Translations under genes and position numbers: made by a program
Shown: positions 25,768 to 34,126 of the stretch, piece by piece
Layout of the letters: the number at the start of each line of letters is the position of its first letter
Numbering within the stretch: the first letter of the stretch is position 1
Notes under the pieces: generated by a model
Databases searched by the model: none
What the model was told of the DNA's origin: nothing
Seen by the model: the letters and a program-made list of their open reading frames with translations, nothing else
DNA from: Natrialbaceae archaeon AArc-T1-2
GTDB taxonomy: Archaea > Halobacteriota > Halobacteria > Halobacteriales > Natrialbaceae
DNA length: 64,000 bases
Direction: 5' to 3'
NCBI RefSeq assembly: GCF_030273315.1
Contig: NZ_CP127174.1
Location: 1,364,001 to 1,428,000 of the forward strand

Positions 25768-26046
25768 CTAGACGAGTGTGGGACACGACCAGATGTTTTG
25801 AGCGAACGGCATGTCGACGCTTATGCCGTAGACCGTGGCGTCGAGGTCCTCGAACGCGTCCATCGAATCGCGGAACGTACACATCTCTTCGGTACAGCCG
25901 CCCGTGAACGCGGCGGGGTAGAACGCGAGAACGATCGGGCCATCGCCAAGCGCCGCAGACAGCGTGAACGGTTCGACATCGTTGTACGCCTGTCCGCTCG
26001 CTCGAGGTACTGTGAAGTCGGGTGCGCGTTCTCCTTCGTCGACCAT
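25768..26046 (-). pseudogene. Peroxiredoxin gene truncated at its 3' end
   Basis: From the ATG at 26046, 92 residues of a bacterioferritin-comigratory-type peroxiredoxin are intact: APDFTVPRASGQ, VLAFYPAAFTGGCTEEMC with the peroxidatic Cys, and GISVDMPFAQNIW. After that Trp (about 25790) the sequence becomes unrelated and stops within six residues. Family members are about 150-160 residues, so the C-terminal third, including dimer and active-site-closing elements, is missing. The break lies beside the ISH6-like remnant, which suggests that IS insertion and later deletion removed it. Confidence 0.8.
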
Positions 26047-26123
26047 ACGCCCCGTTTCGCACTCGTCGGTATAGGGGTTCGCATGCGTCGTCGACGACCC
26101 CGGGCCAGCGTCCGCCGACGCCG

Positions 26124-27356
26124 TCACTCCCAGCGTTGAACGGCGACGGTCTCGCCGGAGGGGATCCCCTCGCGATCCTCCTCGACGACCACCCAGCCGT
26201 CCGCGAGTGCGACGCTCGAGAGCACGCCCGAGCCGCTGGCCCGGGTCGGGATCGCCACCCGGTCGCCGTCGCGGTCCTCGAGTCGGACCCGGGCAAACGT
26301 CCGGGTGCCGGGTTCGCTCGGGATCTTGCGTCCGAGGCGAGCCTGGACCGTCGGATGCGGTTCGGGGGTCGTTCCCTCGAGCCAGCGAAGCGTCGGCCGG
26401 AGGAACTGGACGGCGTTGATGATACAGGCGACGGGATAGCCCGGCAAGGCGAGCACGGGCGTCTCCTCGACGAGGCCGAGACAGACGGGGTGGCCCGGCT
26501 TCAGCGCGACGCCGTGGACGAGCACCTCGCCGAGGTCGTCGATCACCTCCGGCAGGAGGTCCCGTTCGCCCACGGAGGAGCCGCCGGTGGTGACGACGAC
26601 ATCGTTCGTCAGGTCTCGCTGGATCGCGACCCGAAGCGCCTCGTGGTCGTCGGTGACGATGTCGCGATAGGTCGCGTCGCCGCCCCAGCGTTCGACCAGC
26701 CGCGAGATGGTAAGTCCGTTCGTCTCGATCACCTCGCCGGGATCGGGGTCGGCCTCGACGAGTTCCTCGCCGGTCGGAATCACGCCGACCGAGGGCCGTT
26801 CGGCGACGGCGACGCGCTCGAGTCCGACCGAGCGCAACAGGCCGAGGTCGGAGGGTCGGAGCCGGTGGCCCGGCTCGTACAGCTCCGTGCCGGCCTCGAC
26901 GTCCTCGCCGGCCGGCGCGACGTTTTCGCCCTCCGCGACGGCGTCTCCGATCTCGAGTTCGCCCGTCGTCTCGAGTTCGGTGACGTGTTCGATCATCACG
27001 ACGGCGTCGGCGCCGTCGGGAAGGTCACTGCCCGTGTGGACCCGGACCGCAGTGCCGGGCTCGACGGGGTCGTCCTCGGCGATCCGGACGACCTCCGGCG
27101 AGCGAGCGCTCGCCCCGAAGGTGTCCCGTGCGCGAACGGCGTAGCCGTCCATCGCTGCCCGGTCGTAGTGGGGGACGTTCCGGCTCGCCGTGATCGATTC
27201 GGCCAGTACCCGACCGTCCGCATGTTCGAGGGCGATCCGCTCGGACCCTGGTCCTGCGAGGTCTGAGACGGCCTCATGAAGTATCTCTCGAGCGCGTGCG
27301 ACGCGGGTTCGTTCCTTGAACCCCGCTTCCGTTCGGTTGCTGTCGGCACCTTCCAT
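26124..27356 (-). CDS. moeA: Molybdopterin molybdotransferase MoeA
   Basis: A 410-residue gephyrin/MoeA protein inserting molybdate (or tungstate) into molybdopterin. The N-terminal domain has VPHYDRAAMDGYAVRA; the central domain VGVIPTGEELVE, ETNGLTISRL and VVVTTGGSSVGERDLLPEV; then ALKPGHPVCLG and LPGYPVACIINA; a C-terminal domain IV with RVRLEDRDGDRVAIP follows. The ATG at 27356 (MEGADSNRTEAG) is chosen because the frame upstream is shadow. The other Mo-cofactor gene here, moaB, is 24 kb away. Confidence 0.92.
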   Translation of the reverse strand: MEGADSNRTEAGFKERTRVARAREILHEAVSDLAGPGSERIALEHADGRVLAESITASRNVPHYDRAAMDGYAVRARDTFGASARSPEVVRIAEDDPVEPGTAVRVHTGSDLPDGADAVVMIEHVTELETTGELEIGDAVAEGENVAPAGEDVEAGTELYEPGHRLRPSDLGLLRSVGLERVAVAERPSVGVIPTGEELVEADPDPGEVIETNGLTISRLVERWGGDATYRDIVTDDHEALRVAIQRDLTNDVVVTTGGSSVGERDLLPEVIDDLGEVLVHGVALKPGHPVCLGLVEETPVLALPGYPVACIINAVQFLRPTLRWLEGTTPEPHPTVQARLGRKIPSEPGTRTFARVRLEDRDGDRVAIPTRASGSGVLSSVALADGWVVVEEDREGIPSGETVAVQRWE

Positions 27357-27415
27357 ACTCGGAGTGGTGGGTGCGAACGGGTAAAACGTGAGGGTGTCGG
27401 CGACGGGCGGACAGA

Positions 27416-27664
27416 CTACTCGAGGTCGACCAACCGTTCTTTGGCCGCCCGCGTCAGGGACTTGATCTCGTGCTCGCGGGACATCGCGTCCGATCGGGTC
27501 TCGTAGCGTTCGTGATAGACGAGCTCGACCGGCGTTCGACCGCGGGTGTACTTCGCGCCCTCGCCGGCGTCGTGTTCGGCGACGCGACGCTCGAGGTCGG
27601 TCGTATAGCCCGTATACAGCGAACCGTCGGCACACTCGAGGACGTAGACGACGTGATCGGTCAC
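27416..27664 (-). CDS. GIY-YIG nuclease domain protein
   Basis: An 82-residue single-domain protein. [27 protein letters not shown] contains the GIY-YIG-like pair (VYVL/YTGYTT) with the catalytic Arg, and [22 protein letters not shown] carries the conserved Glu region. This is the small UPF0213 class, with presumed but untested nuclease function. GTG at 27664 (MTDHVVYVL when initiated) matches the family start better than the ATG at 27706. Confidence 0.82.
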   Translation of the reverse strand: MTDHVVYVLECADGSLYTGYTTDLERRVAEHDAGEGAKYTRGRTPVELVYHERYETRSDAMSREHEIKSLTRAAKERLVDLE

Positions 27665-27751
27665 GACGCGTAGTACGGCAGACGAGACGAAAAGCTCGGC
27701 GGCCACGGCGTCGGGGTCCAGTGAAGTGGTCGCGTATGCGATGCGTCGAAA

Positions 27752-27901
27752 TCAGGCGGAACGGGCACGCTGTCGCGAAACCTCCGCGATTCCGGCGTTT
27801 GCCGAACAGTTGATACACGCGTGGATCTCGCCGTGCTCGTCGGCGAAGACGCGCGCAAACCGGTCGGAAACGTGCGCGCCGCAGTGGTTACACTCGGGCA
27901 T
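27752..27901 (-). CDS. 49-residue zinc-finger protein (DUF7563-like)
   Basis: A very small ORF from the ATG at 27901. CNHCGAHVSDRF near the N-terminus and HACINCSANAGI near the C-terminus give two CxxC knuckles, enough for one zinc ion. Codon use is typical of the genome. Haloarchaea have many such zinc micro-proteins; I recall this type as DUF7563. A divergent AT/pyrimidine-rich stretch (27950-28020) follows on its upstream side and may hold its promoter. Confidence 0.75.
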   Translation of the reverse strand: MPECNHCGAHVSDRFARVFADEHGEIHACINCSANAGIAEVSRQRARSA

Positions 27902-28032
27902 GGTCACACCGGCGTTCGCCGGTGGTAACGTCTAACGGACGAGGTGTTAAATATCCTTTCCCGAACAGTGTCTAGAGTTTCTTCTTCGAGAAATCTTTTC
28001 TTGTTTCTCCAATATTCTGTTTGGTACCGGAA

Positions 28033-28797
28033 CTATTCTCGGTCAGCTGTGCTGGCGACGGCTCGTGCGATCAGAGTGGCCTGGCCGCCGGCGACGAAAC
28101 CGGCGTCGACGTTGACGACCGACAACACCGTACACGACTGGAGCATCCCCGACAGCGCCGCCTCGCCGTCACCGCCGTGACCGTACCCGCTCGAGACGGG
28201 AACGCCGATCACGGGCGTATCGACGAGTCCGGCGATCACGGTCGGTAACGCGCCTTCGCGTCCGGCGGCGACGACCAACACGTCGACTTCGCGGAGCCGG
28301 TCGAGCTGATCGAGAACTCGATCGAGTGCGGCGACGCCGACGTCGTCGATTCGATCGACCGTCGCGCCCGCGTCCTCACAGACGACCTGGGCCTCGTCGG
28401 CGACCGGTCCGTCGACGGTACCCGCGGTGACGATTCCGACCGTCGCCGACAGCGACGGGCACTCGTAGGACGAACCCTCGACCAGAAGCGACGAGCCGCG
28501 CCGGGAGACCGTCGCGTCGGGATGGGTCCGATCCAGCCGGGATTCGACGGCGGTGACGTGATCGTCGGTCGCTCTGGTGACGAGCGCCCGACCGGTCGTC
28601 TCGACGGCGTCGGCAGCCAGCGCTGCAACCTGGTCGGGCGTCTTTCCGGTCGCGAAGATCGCCTCCGGAATGCCCCGGCGGCGATCTCTGGCCGCGTCGA
28701 ACCGACCCGCCTCGCCGGTGACGTATCCCTGGAGCTTTGCCTCCGCCGCCGCTGGCGACAGGTCGCCGTCTGCGACGGCCTCGAGTAGTTCGCGCAT
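28033..28797 (-). CDS. larB: LarB-type pyridinium-3,5-biscarboxylic acid mononucleotide synthase
   Basis: A 254-residue AIR-carboxylase-like (PurE-related) protein. LEAVADGDLSPAAAEAKLQGY opens it, followed by DAARDRRRGIPEAIFATGKTPDQV, and the PurE-type core has VGIVTAGTVDGPVADEAQVV, VVAAGREGALPTVIAGLVD and GYGHGGDGEAALSGMLQSC. LarB carboxylates nicotinic acid adenine dinucleotide in nickel-pincer cofactor synthesis. larC and larE are not adjacent. The ATG at 28797 is used; the GTG six bases upstream is also possible. Confidence 0.85.
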   Translation of the reverse strand: MRELLEAVADGDLSPAAAEAKLQGYVTGEAGRFDAARDRRRGIPEAIFATGKTPDQVAALAADAVETTGRALVTRATDDHVTAVESRLDRTHPDATVSRRGSSLLVEGSSYECPSLSATVGIVTAGTVDGPVADEAQVVCEDAGATVDRIDDVGVAALDRVLDQLDRLREVDVLVVAAGREGALPTVIAGLVDTPVIGVPVSSGYGHGGDGEAALSGMLQSCTVLSVVNVDAGFVAGGQATLIARAVASTADRE

Positions 28798-28980
28798 ATC
28801 CACGCTACCGGACGAGCGCACTCGAATGCGTCGCGACGGCGCGCGCGAGCGACCGGCGGCCGCTTGCCAGACGCTCGACACCGGCGACGGCTCGGTTAGC
28901 ATATACGTTCCGGTGTCACACGGATGCAAAACCCTCGTTTCAGCCCTCCAGAGCCGCTCTACCGGCGCTATAACCACAAC

Positions 28981-28990
28981 GTTTATAAAG
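28981..28990 (+). promoter_or_regulatory. TATA element for the DUF1931 gene
   Basis: GTTTATAAAG lies 25-34 bp before the ATG at 29015, a textbook spacing for a leaderless archaeal transcript. Confidence 0.65.
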
Positions 28991-29014
28991 AGATAACGGG
29001 AACAGAAAACCCGT

Positions 29015-29182
29015 ATGGCAGATCTTATCGTCAAAGCCGCCGTCAAGGAAGCGCTCGATGACAAGAACGTCGCCTCGGACTTCTACGATGCCCTCGACGA
29101 GGAAGTCGACGAGCTGCTCGAAAACGCCGCCCGTCGCGCCGAAGCCAACGACCGGAAGACGGTCCAGCCCCGCGACCTGTAA
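29015..29182 (+). CDS. Histone-fold-like DUF1931 protein
   Basis: A 55-residue protein: MADLIVKAAVKEALDDKNVA, DFYDALDEEVDELLENAARRA, ending NDRKTVQPRDL. The helix pattern, long central helix and final RKTVQPRDL match the DUF1931 family, which has a histone-like fold. DNA binding is possible but less certain than for true archaeal histones, as the protein is acidic. The strong TATA element and T-run after the stop (29200-29205) suggest a compact, highly expressed single gene. Confidence 0.8.
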   Translation: MADLIVKAAVKEALDDKNVASDFYDALDEEVDELLENAARRAEANDRKTVQPRDL

Positions 29183-29199
29183 GGTCACCTGAACGCTCG

Positions 29200-29205
29200 T
29201 TTTTT
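29200..29205 (+). terminator. T-run terminator candidate after the DUF1931 gene
   Basis: Six T residues 18 bp after the stop codon of the DUF1931 gene, the usual archaeal termination signal. No strong hairpin precedes it. Confidence 0.4.
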
Positions 29206-29267
29206 ATCGGTGCGACCGTTCGGGAGCACCGCGTATCCGAAAAACGCGACGGCCGTCGCGTCGCGTC

Positions 29268-30053
29268 TCACCCCCGGAGCAGTCCGCCGTCGACCGGTAT
29301 CGACGCACCGTTGACGAAACTCGAGCGCGGACTCGAGAGGACGGCCGCCATCTCGCCCAGCTCGCGAGGCTCACCGATCCGGTCCATCGGGATGTCACGC
29401 GAAAGCGCCGCAAGTCCTGCCTCGTAGTCCGCGTACTCGCCGCGGTCGGTTCGGGCCTCGATCAGCTCTTCGATGCGTGGCGTCTCGATCGTCCCGGGCA
29501 AGACGGCGTTGGCTCTGATCTCGGGTGCGAACTCCCGGGCGATCGTCTTCACGAGCCCGATCACCGCTCGCCGGACCGCATTCGACAGCAAGAGTCCGTC
29601 GACGACCTCCCGGACCGACCGGGAGGTGATACAGACGATCGTCCCCGCGTCGGACTCGAGCAGGTGGGGATGTGCGTTCTCGATCGTCCAGACGACGCTC
29701 ATCACCAGCAGATCGTAGGCCTCGTACCACTGCCGTTCGGTCGTCTCGAGGAAGGTCGTACTCGGCGGACCGCCGGCGGAGGTAACGAGGTGATCGAGGC
29801 CGCCGAACGCCTCGACCGTCGCCGCGACCAGCGCCGCGACCGCGTCGGGATCGGTGAGATCCGTCTGCCTGGCGAGTACGTCGCCGGGACCCTCGTCCGC
29901 GAGACGGTCGCGTGCGTTCTCGAGTCGATCCTCGTCCCGGCCACAGATCGCGACGTCTGCACCCTCGCGTGCGAGCGCGGTCGCACTCGCCAGCCCGAGC
30001 CCGCTCGAGCTCGCCGTGACCAGTGCCGCGTTTCCCTCGAGTTCGAGATCCAT
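29268..30053 (-). CDS. SDR-family protein lacking the usual YxxxK catalytic pair
   Basis: A 261-residue short-chain dehydrogenase-fold protein. The nucleotide loop is TASSSGLGLASATAL, with CGRDEDRLENA and NAG-like TSAGGPP, the catalytic-type Ser in CITSRS, and a C-terminal FVNGASIPVDGG. Where classical SDRs have YxxxK, this protein reads GLLLSNAVRRAVIGLVK, so the Tyr is absent although a later Lys remains. I recall a BKR-like subgroup with this LSNxxR pattern. The ATG at 30053 is used. Reaction unknown. Confidence 0.82.
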   Translation of the reverse strand: MDLELEGNAALVTASSSGLGLASATALAREGADVAICGRDEDRLENARDRLADEGPGDVLARQTDLTDPDAVAALVAATVEAFGGLDHLVTSAGGPPSTTFLETTERQWYEAYDLLVMSVVWTIENAHPHLLESDAGTIVCITSRSVREVVDGLLLSNAVRRAVIGLVKTIAREFAPEIRANAVLPGTIETPRIEELIEARTDRGEYADYEAGLAALSRDIPMDRIGEPRELGEMAAVLSSPRSSFVNGASIPVDGGLLRG

Positions 30054-30097
30054 GCCGGGGGAGACGAACGCCAGATACAAAGCAGTCGGGGCGCGAG

Positions 30098-30574
30098 TCA
30101 GTCCGACTCGGCGTCGGACTCGGGCCGCCGGACGCGAACGATCCCGTCGGAGGTGACGCCGATGACCACGTCGGCGACGACCTGTCGACCGGTGACCGCG
30201 CCGCCGGCGGCGTCGCTTATCATCTTCATCAGCTCCGGCGCGGAGTGGCCGACTTTCACGCCCGCCTCGTCGCAGGCGTCGTAGATCTCCTGTGGGACCT
30301 CATAGAGGTCCGTTCCTTCGGGGATTCGAACCTGAACCGGCGCGCGCAACGCCTCCGCGAAGGCGACCGTCTCGCGGGCCTTCTCGAGGTTGTCCCGGGC
30401 ACTTCCCTCGATCGAGGAGACGTTGGCCCGCGACGTGCCCAGTTCCGATGCTATCTCGGCCTGTGAAACGCCCTGTCGCCTGAGCGCGAGGACCTGTGCC
30501 TGTCGCCTGGTGAGAACGCTCGTCTCCGGATCGAACCCGATCTCGTCGAGGAACGCGTCGACCTCGTCGATCAC
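30098..30574 (-). CDS. Tfx-family DNA-binding protein
   Basis: A 158-residue regulator. VLTRRQAQVLALRRQGVSQAEIA and ELGTSRANVSSIEGSARDNLEKA form the Tfx helix-turn-helix; the C-terminal half (IRIPEGTDLYEVPQEIYDACDEAGVK-like) is the conserved second domain. In methanogens Tfx binds near the formylmethanofuran dehydrogenase operon; its haloarchaeal target is unknown. GTG at 30574 follows a GGAGGAGG ribosome-binding site at a good distance, supporting this start over longer frames. Confidence 0.85.
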   Translation of the reverse strand: MIDEVDAFLDEIGFDPETSVLTRRQAQVLALRRQGVSQAEIASELGTSRANVSSIEGSARDNLEKARETVAFAEALRAPVQVRIPEGTDLYEVPQEIYDACDEAGVKVGHSAPELMKMISDAAGGAVTGRQVVADVVIGVTSDGIVRVRRPESDAESD

Positions 30575-30786
30575 GGCGACCTCCTCCAACGTCCGGCAGA
30601 TCGCGAATCCATACCCGAGCGTAGCCGCGGCGAACCCAAAGATTACACGGTCGGTATGACACGATCGAACCGGCCACCACGAAGATGAAACCGAGACGAC
30701 GTCACGAAACGGTGAGGAACGGACCGAAACAGACGACAGGACGACAGGCAGGCTTCCGGTGACTGTCCACTCGAAGCGAAGAGGCG

Positions 30787-31236
30787 TTACGCTCCCCAGA
30801 AGTTCTCGCGACTGCCGAGTCGTTCGCGGTCGGCGGCATCGTCGTCGTCTCCAGCGTCGTCTTCGACGTCGGTCTCGACGCCGTCTCGCTCGTCGTTCGG
30901 ATCCAGCGGCAGCCGCTCGAGTTCGTCGGCGCGAGCGTGGTTGCTGTGAACTTCCGTGATCTCGACGCGTGCGCGCGCCTCGGGCAGGACGCCGTCGACC
31001 ATCACGATGAAGCCGTCTTCGGTCCGGCCGACGCCGGCACCGCTTTCGTGGATGTCCTCGACGTCGACGACGACCTCCTCGCCTACCTTGACCGGCTGGG
31101 TCTTGAGATCCTCGATCGGCTGGCTGTAGTGGTTGCACCACTCCTTGCCGCCGCGGTCGCCGTAGTGTTGACACCCCATCCCCGAGATGCGCTCTGAGAA
31201 GCTCGGACAGTCGTCCGCGAGTGGGCAGTCTGCCAT
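30787..31236 (-). CDS. TRAM-domain protein with Cys/His N-terminus and acidic tail
   Basis: A 149-residue protein in three parts: residues 1-38 with CPLADDCPSF, GCQHYG and WCNHY Cys/His groups that could bind zinc; a TRAM domain (about 48-98), VKVGEEVVVDVEDIHESGAG, GFIVMVDGVLPEARARVEI; and a variable acidic tail ending ENFWGA. TRAM domains bind RNA and act as RNA chaperones in archaea. A single gene, divergent from etfB. Confidence 0.8.
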   Translation of the reverse strand: MADCPLADDCPSFSERISGMGCQHYGDRGGKEWCNHYSQPIEDLKTQPVKVGEEVVVDVEDIHESGAGVGRTEDGFIVMVDGVLPEARARVEITEVHSNHARADELERLPLDPNDERDGVETDVEDDAGDDDDAADRERLGSRENFWGA

Positions 31237-31400
31237 GGCAAGTACTACCTGCGGAACCGTTAAACCGCTTGCGTCTCGACGCGAGCCCCGCCGAACGCCG
31301 ACGTCGAGTCCGCTCGAGGCGTCTCGGCGAGTGGCTATCGTATCGAGCGTCCCTGCCAGTGAGACGTTACCTGCCGTACCAAGAATGGCGGTTTCGAAAA

Positions 31401-31410
31401 CGTTTACGGG
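31401..31410 (+). promoter_or_regulatory. TATA-like element for etfBA
   Basis: CGTTTACGGG at about 31401-31410 lies roughly 25-30 bp before the ATG of etfB (31434), consistent with a leaderless transcript. Confidence 0.4.
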
Positions 31411-31433
31411 ATGTGAGAACGGACCTCACGAGT

Positions 31434-32222
31434 ATGAAAGTTCTCGTTACGGTTGCAGAAGTCGCAACGGTAGACGACGAGTTCGAGATCGCAGGCACCA
31501 CGATCGACGATCGGTACCTGGGGGCGGACCTGAACGAGTGGGACGAGTACGCCATCGAGGAGGCAGTCACGCTCCAGGAGGACGGACTCGTCGACGAGGT
31601 CGTCACGGTCACGATCGGACCGGACGAGTGCGAACAGACGATCCGACAGGCACTCGCGAAAGGTGCCGACCGCGCCGTCAGGGTGTGGGACGACGCCCTC
31701 GAGGACGTCGACCTGGTAGACGTCGGCGCGAAAACCGAGATCCTCTCGGCCGTCGTCGAGGACGAAGAGCCGGATCTGGTACTCTCCGGGGTACAGACCG
31801 GCGACGACAGCTTCGGTGCGACCGGTGTCGCACTGGCCGAAGAGCTCGGCATCCAGTGGGCCGCCGTCGTCAACGACCTCGAGCTCGAGGACGCGGAGAC
31901 GGCGTCGGTTCGCCGGGAGCTCGAAGGCGGCGTCGAGGAGCTGACCGAGGTCGAGCTACCCGCAGTGTTGACGATCCAGACCGGAATCAACGAACCGCGG
32001 TACGCGAGCCTGCGTGGCATCCGCCAGGCCCAGCGAAAGGAGCTGACGCCGATGAGCCTCGCCGATCTCGGCGTCGACGAGGCGGCCGTCGCAGGCGATC
32101 TCGAGCTGGTCGACATGTACGAACCCGAATCCGAGAGCGAGGCGACGATCTTCGAAGGAGGTCCCGAGGAGACGGCCGAAGAGCTCGCGTCTCTCCTCCA
32201 CGAGAAGGGGGTGGCACCATGA
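31434..32222 (+). CDS. etfB: Electron transfer flavoprotein beta subunit
   Basis: A 262-residue ETF beta subunit. MKVLVTVAEVATVDDEFEI starts it; DLNEWDEYAIEEAVTLQE and VLSGVQTGDDSFGATGVALAEELGIQWA are the AMP/FAD-binding and subunit-interface blocks; the IQTGINEPRYASLRGIRQAQ signature follows. ETF passes electrons from acyl-CoA and other dehydrogenases to the quinone pool. The stop overlaps the etfA start (ATGA). No ETF:quinone oxidoreductase is next to it. Confidence 0.92.
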   Translation: MKVLVTVAEVATVDDEFEIAGTTIDDRYLGADLNEWDEYAIEEAVTLQEDGLVDEVVTVTIGPDECEQTIRQALAKGADRAVRVWDDALEDVDLVDVGAKTEILSAVVEDEEPDLVLSGVQTGDDSFGATGVALAEELGIQWAAVVNDLELEDAETASVRRELEGGVEELTEVELPAVLTIQTGINEPRYASLRGIRQAQRKELTPMSLADLGVDEAAVAGDLELVDMYEPESESEATIFEGGPEETAEELASLLHEKGVAP

Positions 32223-33172
32223 CGGCCGTGCTCGCGGTCGCGGACCACCGCCGTGGCGAACTTCGCGACGTCAGCTACGAGTTGCTCACCGCGGGTCGAG
32301 AGCTCGCCGACGACGTCGGCGGCGAACTCCACGCCGCCGTCATCAGCGGCCCCGTCGAGGAGTTCGGCGACAAGCTCAACCGCGAGGGCGTCGACGCCGT
32401 CTACACCGTCGCCGACGGCGAGGAGTTCAACCACGACGTCTACACGCAGGCGGTGAGCCAGCTCGTCGCCGAACTCGAGCCGCAGTATCTCGTCGTGCCA
32501 AACAGCGTCAACGGACTCGACTACGCGCCCGCGGTCGCGACCAGACTCGAGTGGCCGCTCGTGACCGACGCCGTCTCGGTCGAGGCCGACGGAACGCTGT
32601 CGGTCGATCGGGAGATGTACGGCGGGAAAGTCGAGACGACCGTCGAGGTGGCGGCCGACCGCGCCGTGGTAACGATCCGGGGCGGCGAGTGGGCCGGGGC
32701 AGACGGCACCGGCGACGCGGCGGTCGAGCCCTTCGAGGTCGACCTCGACGACGACGCGATCGGCTCTTCGGTCACCGGCTTCGAGGAGGTCGCTGCCGGC
32801 GACGTCGACATCAGCGAAGCCGACGTGCTGGTAAGCGTCGGTCGCGGTATCGAGGAGGAGGACAACCTCGAGTTGATCGAAGAGCTCGCGGAGGCGCTCG
32901 ATGCGACGGTCTCTTCGTCGCGTCCGATCGTCGACAACGGCTGGCTGCCGCCGAATCGCCAGGTCGGCCAGTCCGGCAAGGTGGTGACGCCGGATGTCTA
33001 CATCGCAATCGGTATCTCGGGTGCCGTCCAGCACGTCGCCGGCATGAAAGGCTCCGAGACGATCGTCGCGATCAACACCGACCCGAGTGCGCCGATCATG
33101 GACATCGCTGACTACGCGATCCACGACGACCTCTTCGACGTCGTCCCTGCACTCACCGAGCAGTTCGAGTGA
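32219..33172 (+). CDS. etfA: Electron transfer flavoprotein alpha subunit
   Basis: A 317-residue ETF alpha subunit. N-terminal domain with [21 protein letters not shown]-terminal FAD domain with [40 protein letters not shown] and [16 protein letters not shown], then [18 protein letters not shown]. These are the standard FAD-binding motifs. It pairs with etfB through a 4-bp overlap. Confidence 0.93.
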   Translation: MTAVLAVADHRRGELRDVSYELLTAGRELADDVGGELHAAVISGPVEEFGDKLNREGVDAVYTVADGEEFNHDVYTQAVSQLVAELEPQYLVVPNSVNGLDYAPAVATRLEWPLVTDAVSVEADGTLSVDREMYGGKVETTVEVAADRAVVTIRGGEWAGADGTGDAAVEPFEVDLDDDAIGSSVTGFEEVAAGDVDISEADVLVSVGRGIEEEDNLELIEELAEALDATVSSSRPIVDNGWLPPNRQVGQSGKVVTPDVYIAIGISGAVQHVAGMKGSETIVAINTDPSAPIMDIADYAIHDDLFDVVPALTEQFE

Positions 33173-33266
33173 GCTGACTCCTGGCGCTCGCGGCGGCGCT
33201 AGAGATCCGAACCACCGTTCGTTGACAACCGTCACCTACTTTTTCGCCCTCTCCTAAGCGCCGGTA

Positions 33267-34109
33267 ATGGAACTTCTGGAGCGCCGTCGGGCGCTGATCG
33301 AGGAGCGTCTCGTCGACGTGATCGACGGCGTCGAGCCCGAACCGCTCAGGGAGGAACTTCGCCACGTCGCACTCTCGGGTGGGAAACGAGTCCGACCGAC
33401 GGTGACCGTCCTCGCCTGTGAGACCGTCGGCGGCGAGGCCGAAGACGCCGTCGACTTCGGCGTCGGGATCGAACTCGTCCACACCGCCTCGCTGGTCGTC
33501 GACGACATCATCGATCGCTCGGAGCTTCGCCGTGGAACGACGAGTGCGTGGGCCGAGTACGGGCACGGTCCCGCACTCGTCACGAGCGACGGCCTGCTCG
33601 GGGAGGCGTTCGCGCTCTTCTCTGCTGACCCGCGGGCGACACAGGCCGTCGCCGAGGCGATGGTCGAACTCGGCGTCGGCGAGGCGACCGAACTCACCGC
33701 CCAACCGACGAGCGAAACGGAGTACATGACCCTCGCCCGCCGGAAGACCGGCTCCCTGTTTCGGGCGGCGGCCGAGCTCGGGGCCATCGCCGCCGACGCC
33801 GATCCCCTCACCGTCGAAACGCTCGGCGAGTACGCCGAACGCGTCGGGGTCGCCTTCCAGATCCGCGACGACGTCCTCGACGCGGTCGCCGATCCGGCAG
33901 CGCTCGGCAAACCGACCGGCCACGACGCGGCGATGGATCGCCCGTCCGTGGTGCAGGTGACCGACCTCTCGCCCGACGAGGCAAACGGCCGCGCCAGAGC
34001 GGAAGCGGACTGTGCCATCGACGCCTTGGAGCGAGTCGACGTCACCGACGAGACGGCCCGGAGCTACCTCGTCGAGCTCGCCGAATTTGTCGTCGAACGA
34101 GAGCGCTGA
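33267..34109 (+). CDS. Polyprenyl (isoprenyl) diphosphate synthase
   Basis: A 280-residue trans-prenyltransferase. The first Asp-rich motif is SLVVDDIIDRS followed by the R of LRRG; the second is FQIRDDVLD. GGKRVRP in the N-terminal part binds IPP. It makes a linear prenyl diphosphate for lipids or quinones; chain length is not clear. Slightly shorter than bacterial homologues and without the usual GTP region after the second motif. A single gene with a short leader. Confidence 0.85.
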   Translation: MELLERRRALIEERLVDVIDGVEPEPLREELRHVALSGGKRVRPTVTVLACETVGGEAEDAVDFGVGIELVHTASLVVDDIIDRSELRRGTTSAWAEYGHGPALVTSDGLLGEAFALFSADPRATQAVAEAMVELGVGEATELTAQPTSETEYMTLARRKTGSLFRAAAELGAIAADADPLTVETLGEYAERVGVAFQIRDDVLDAVADPAALGKPTGHDAAMDRPSVVQVTDLSPDEANGRARAEADCAIDALERVDVTDETARSYLVELAEFVVERER

Positions 34110-34126
34110 ACCGATGCGATAAAGAG

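Noticed and set aside
30098-31174. 358-residue frame joining the Tfx protein to a long upstream extension
   Set aside because: The first about 200 residues are Arg-rich shadow of the TRAM gene; a good ribosome-binding site precedes the GTG at 30574.
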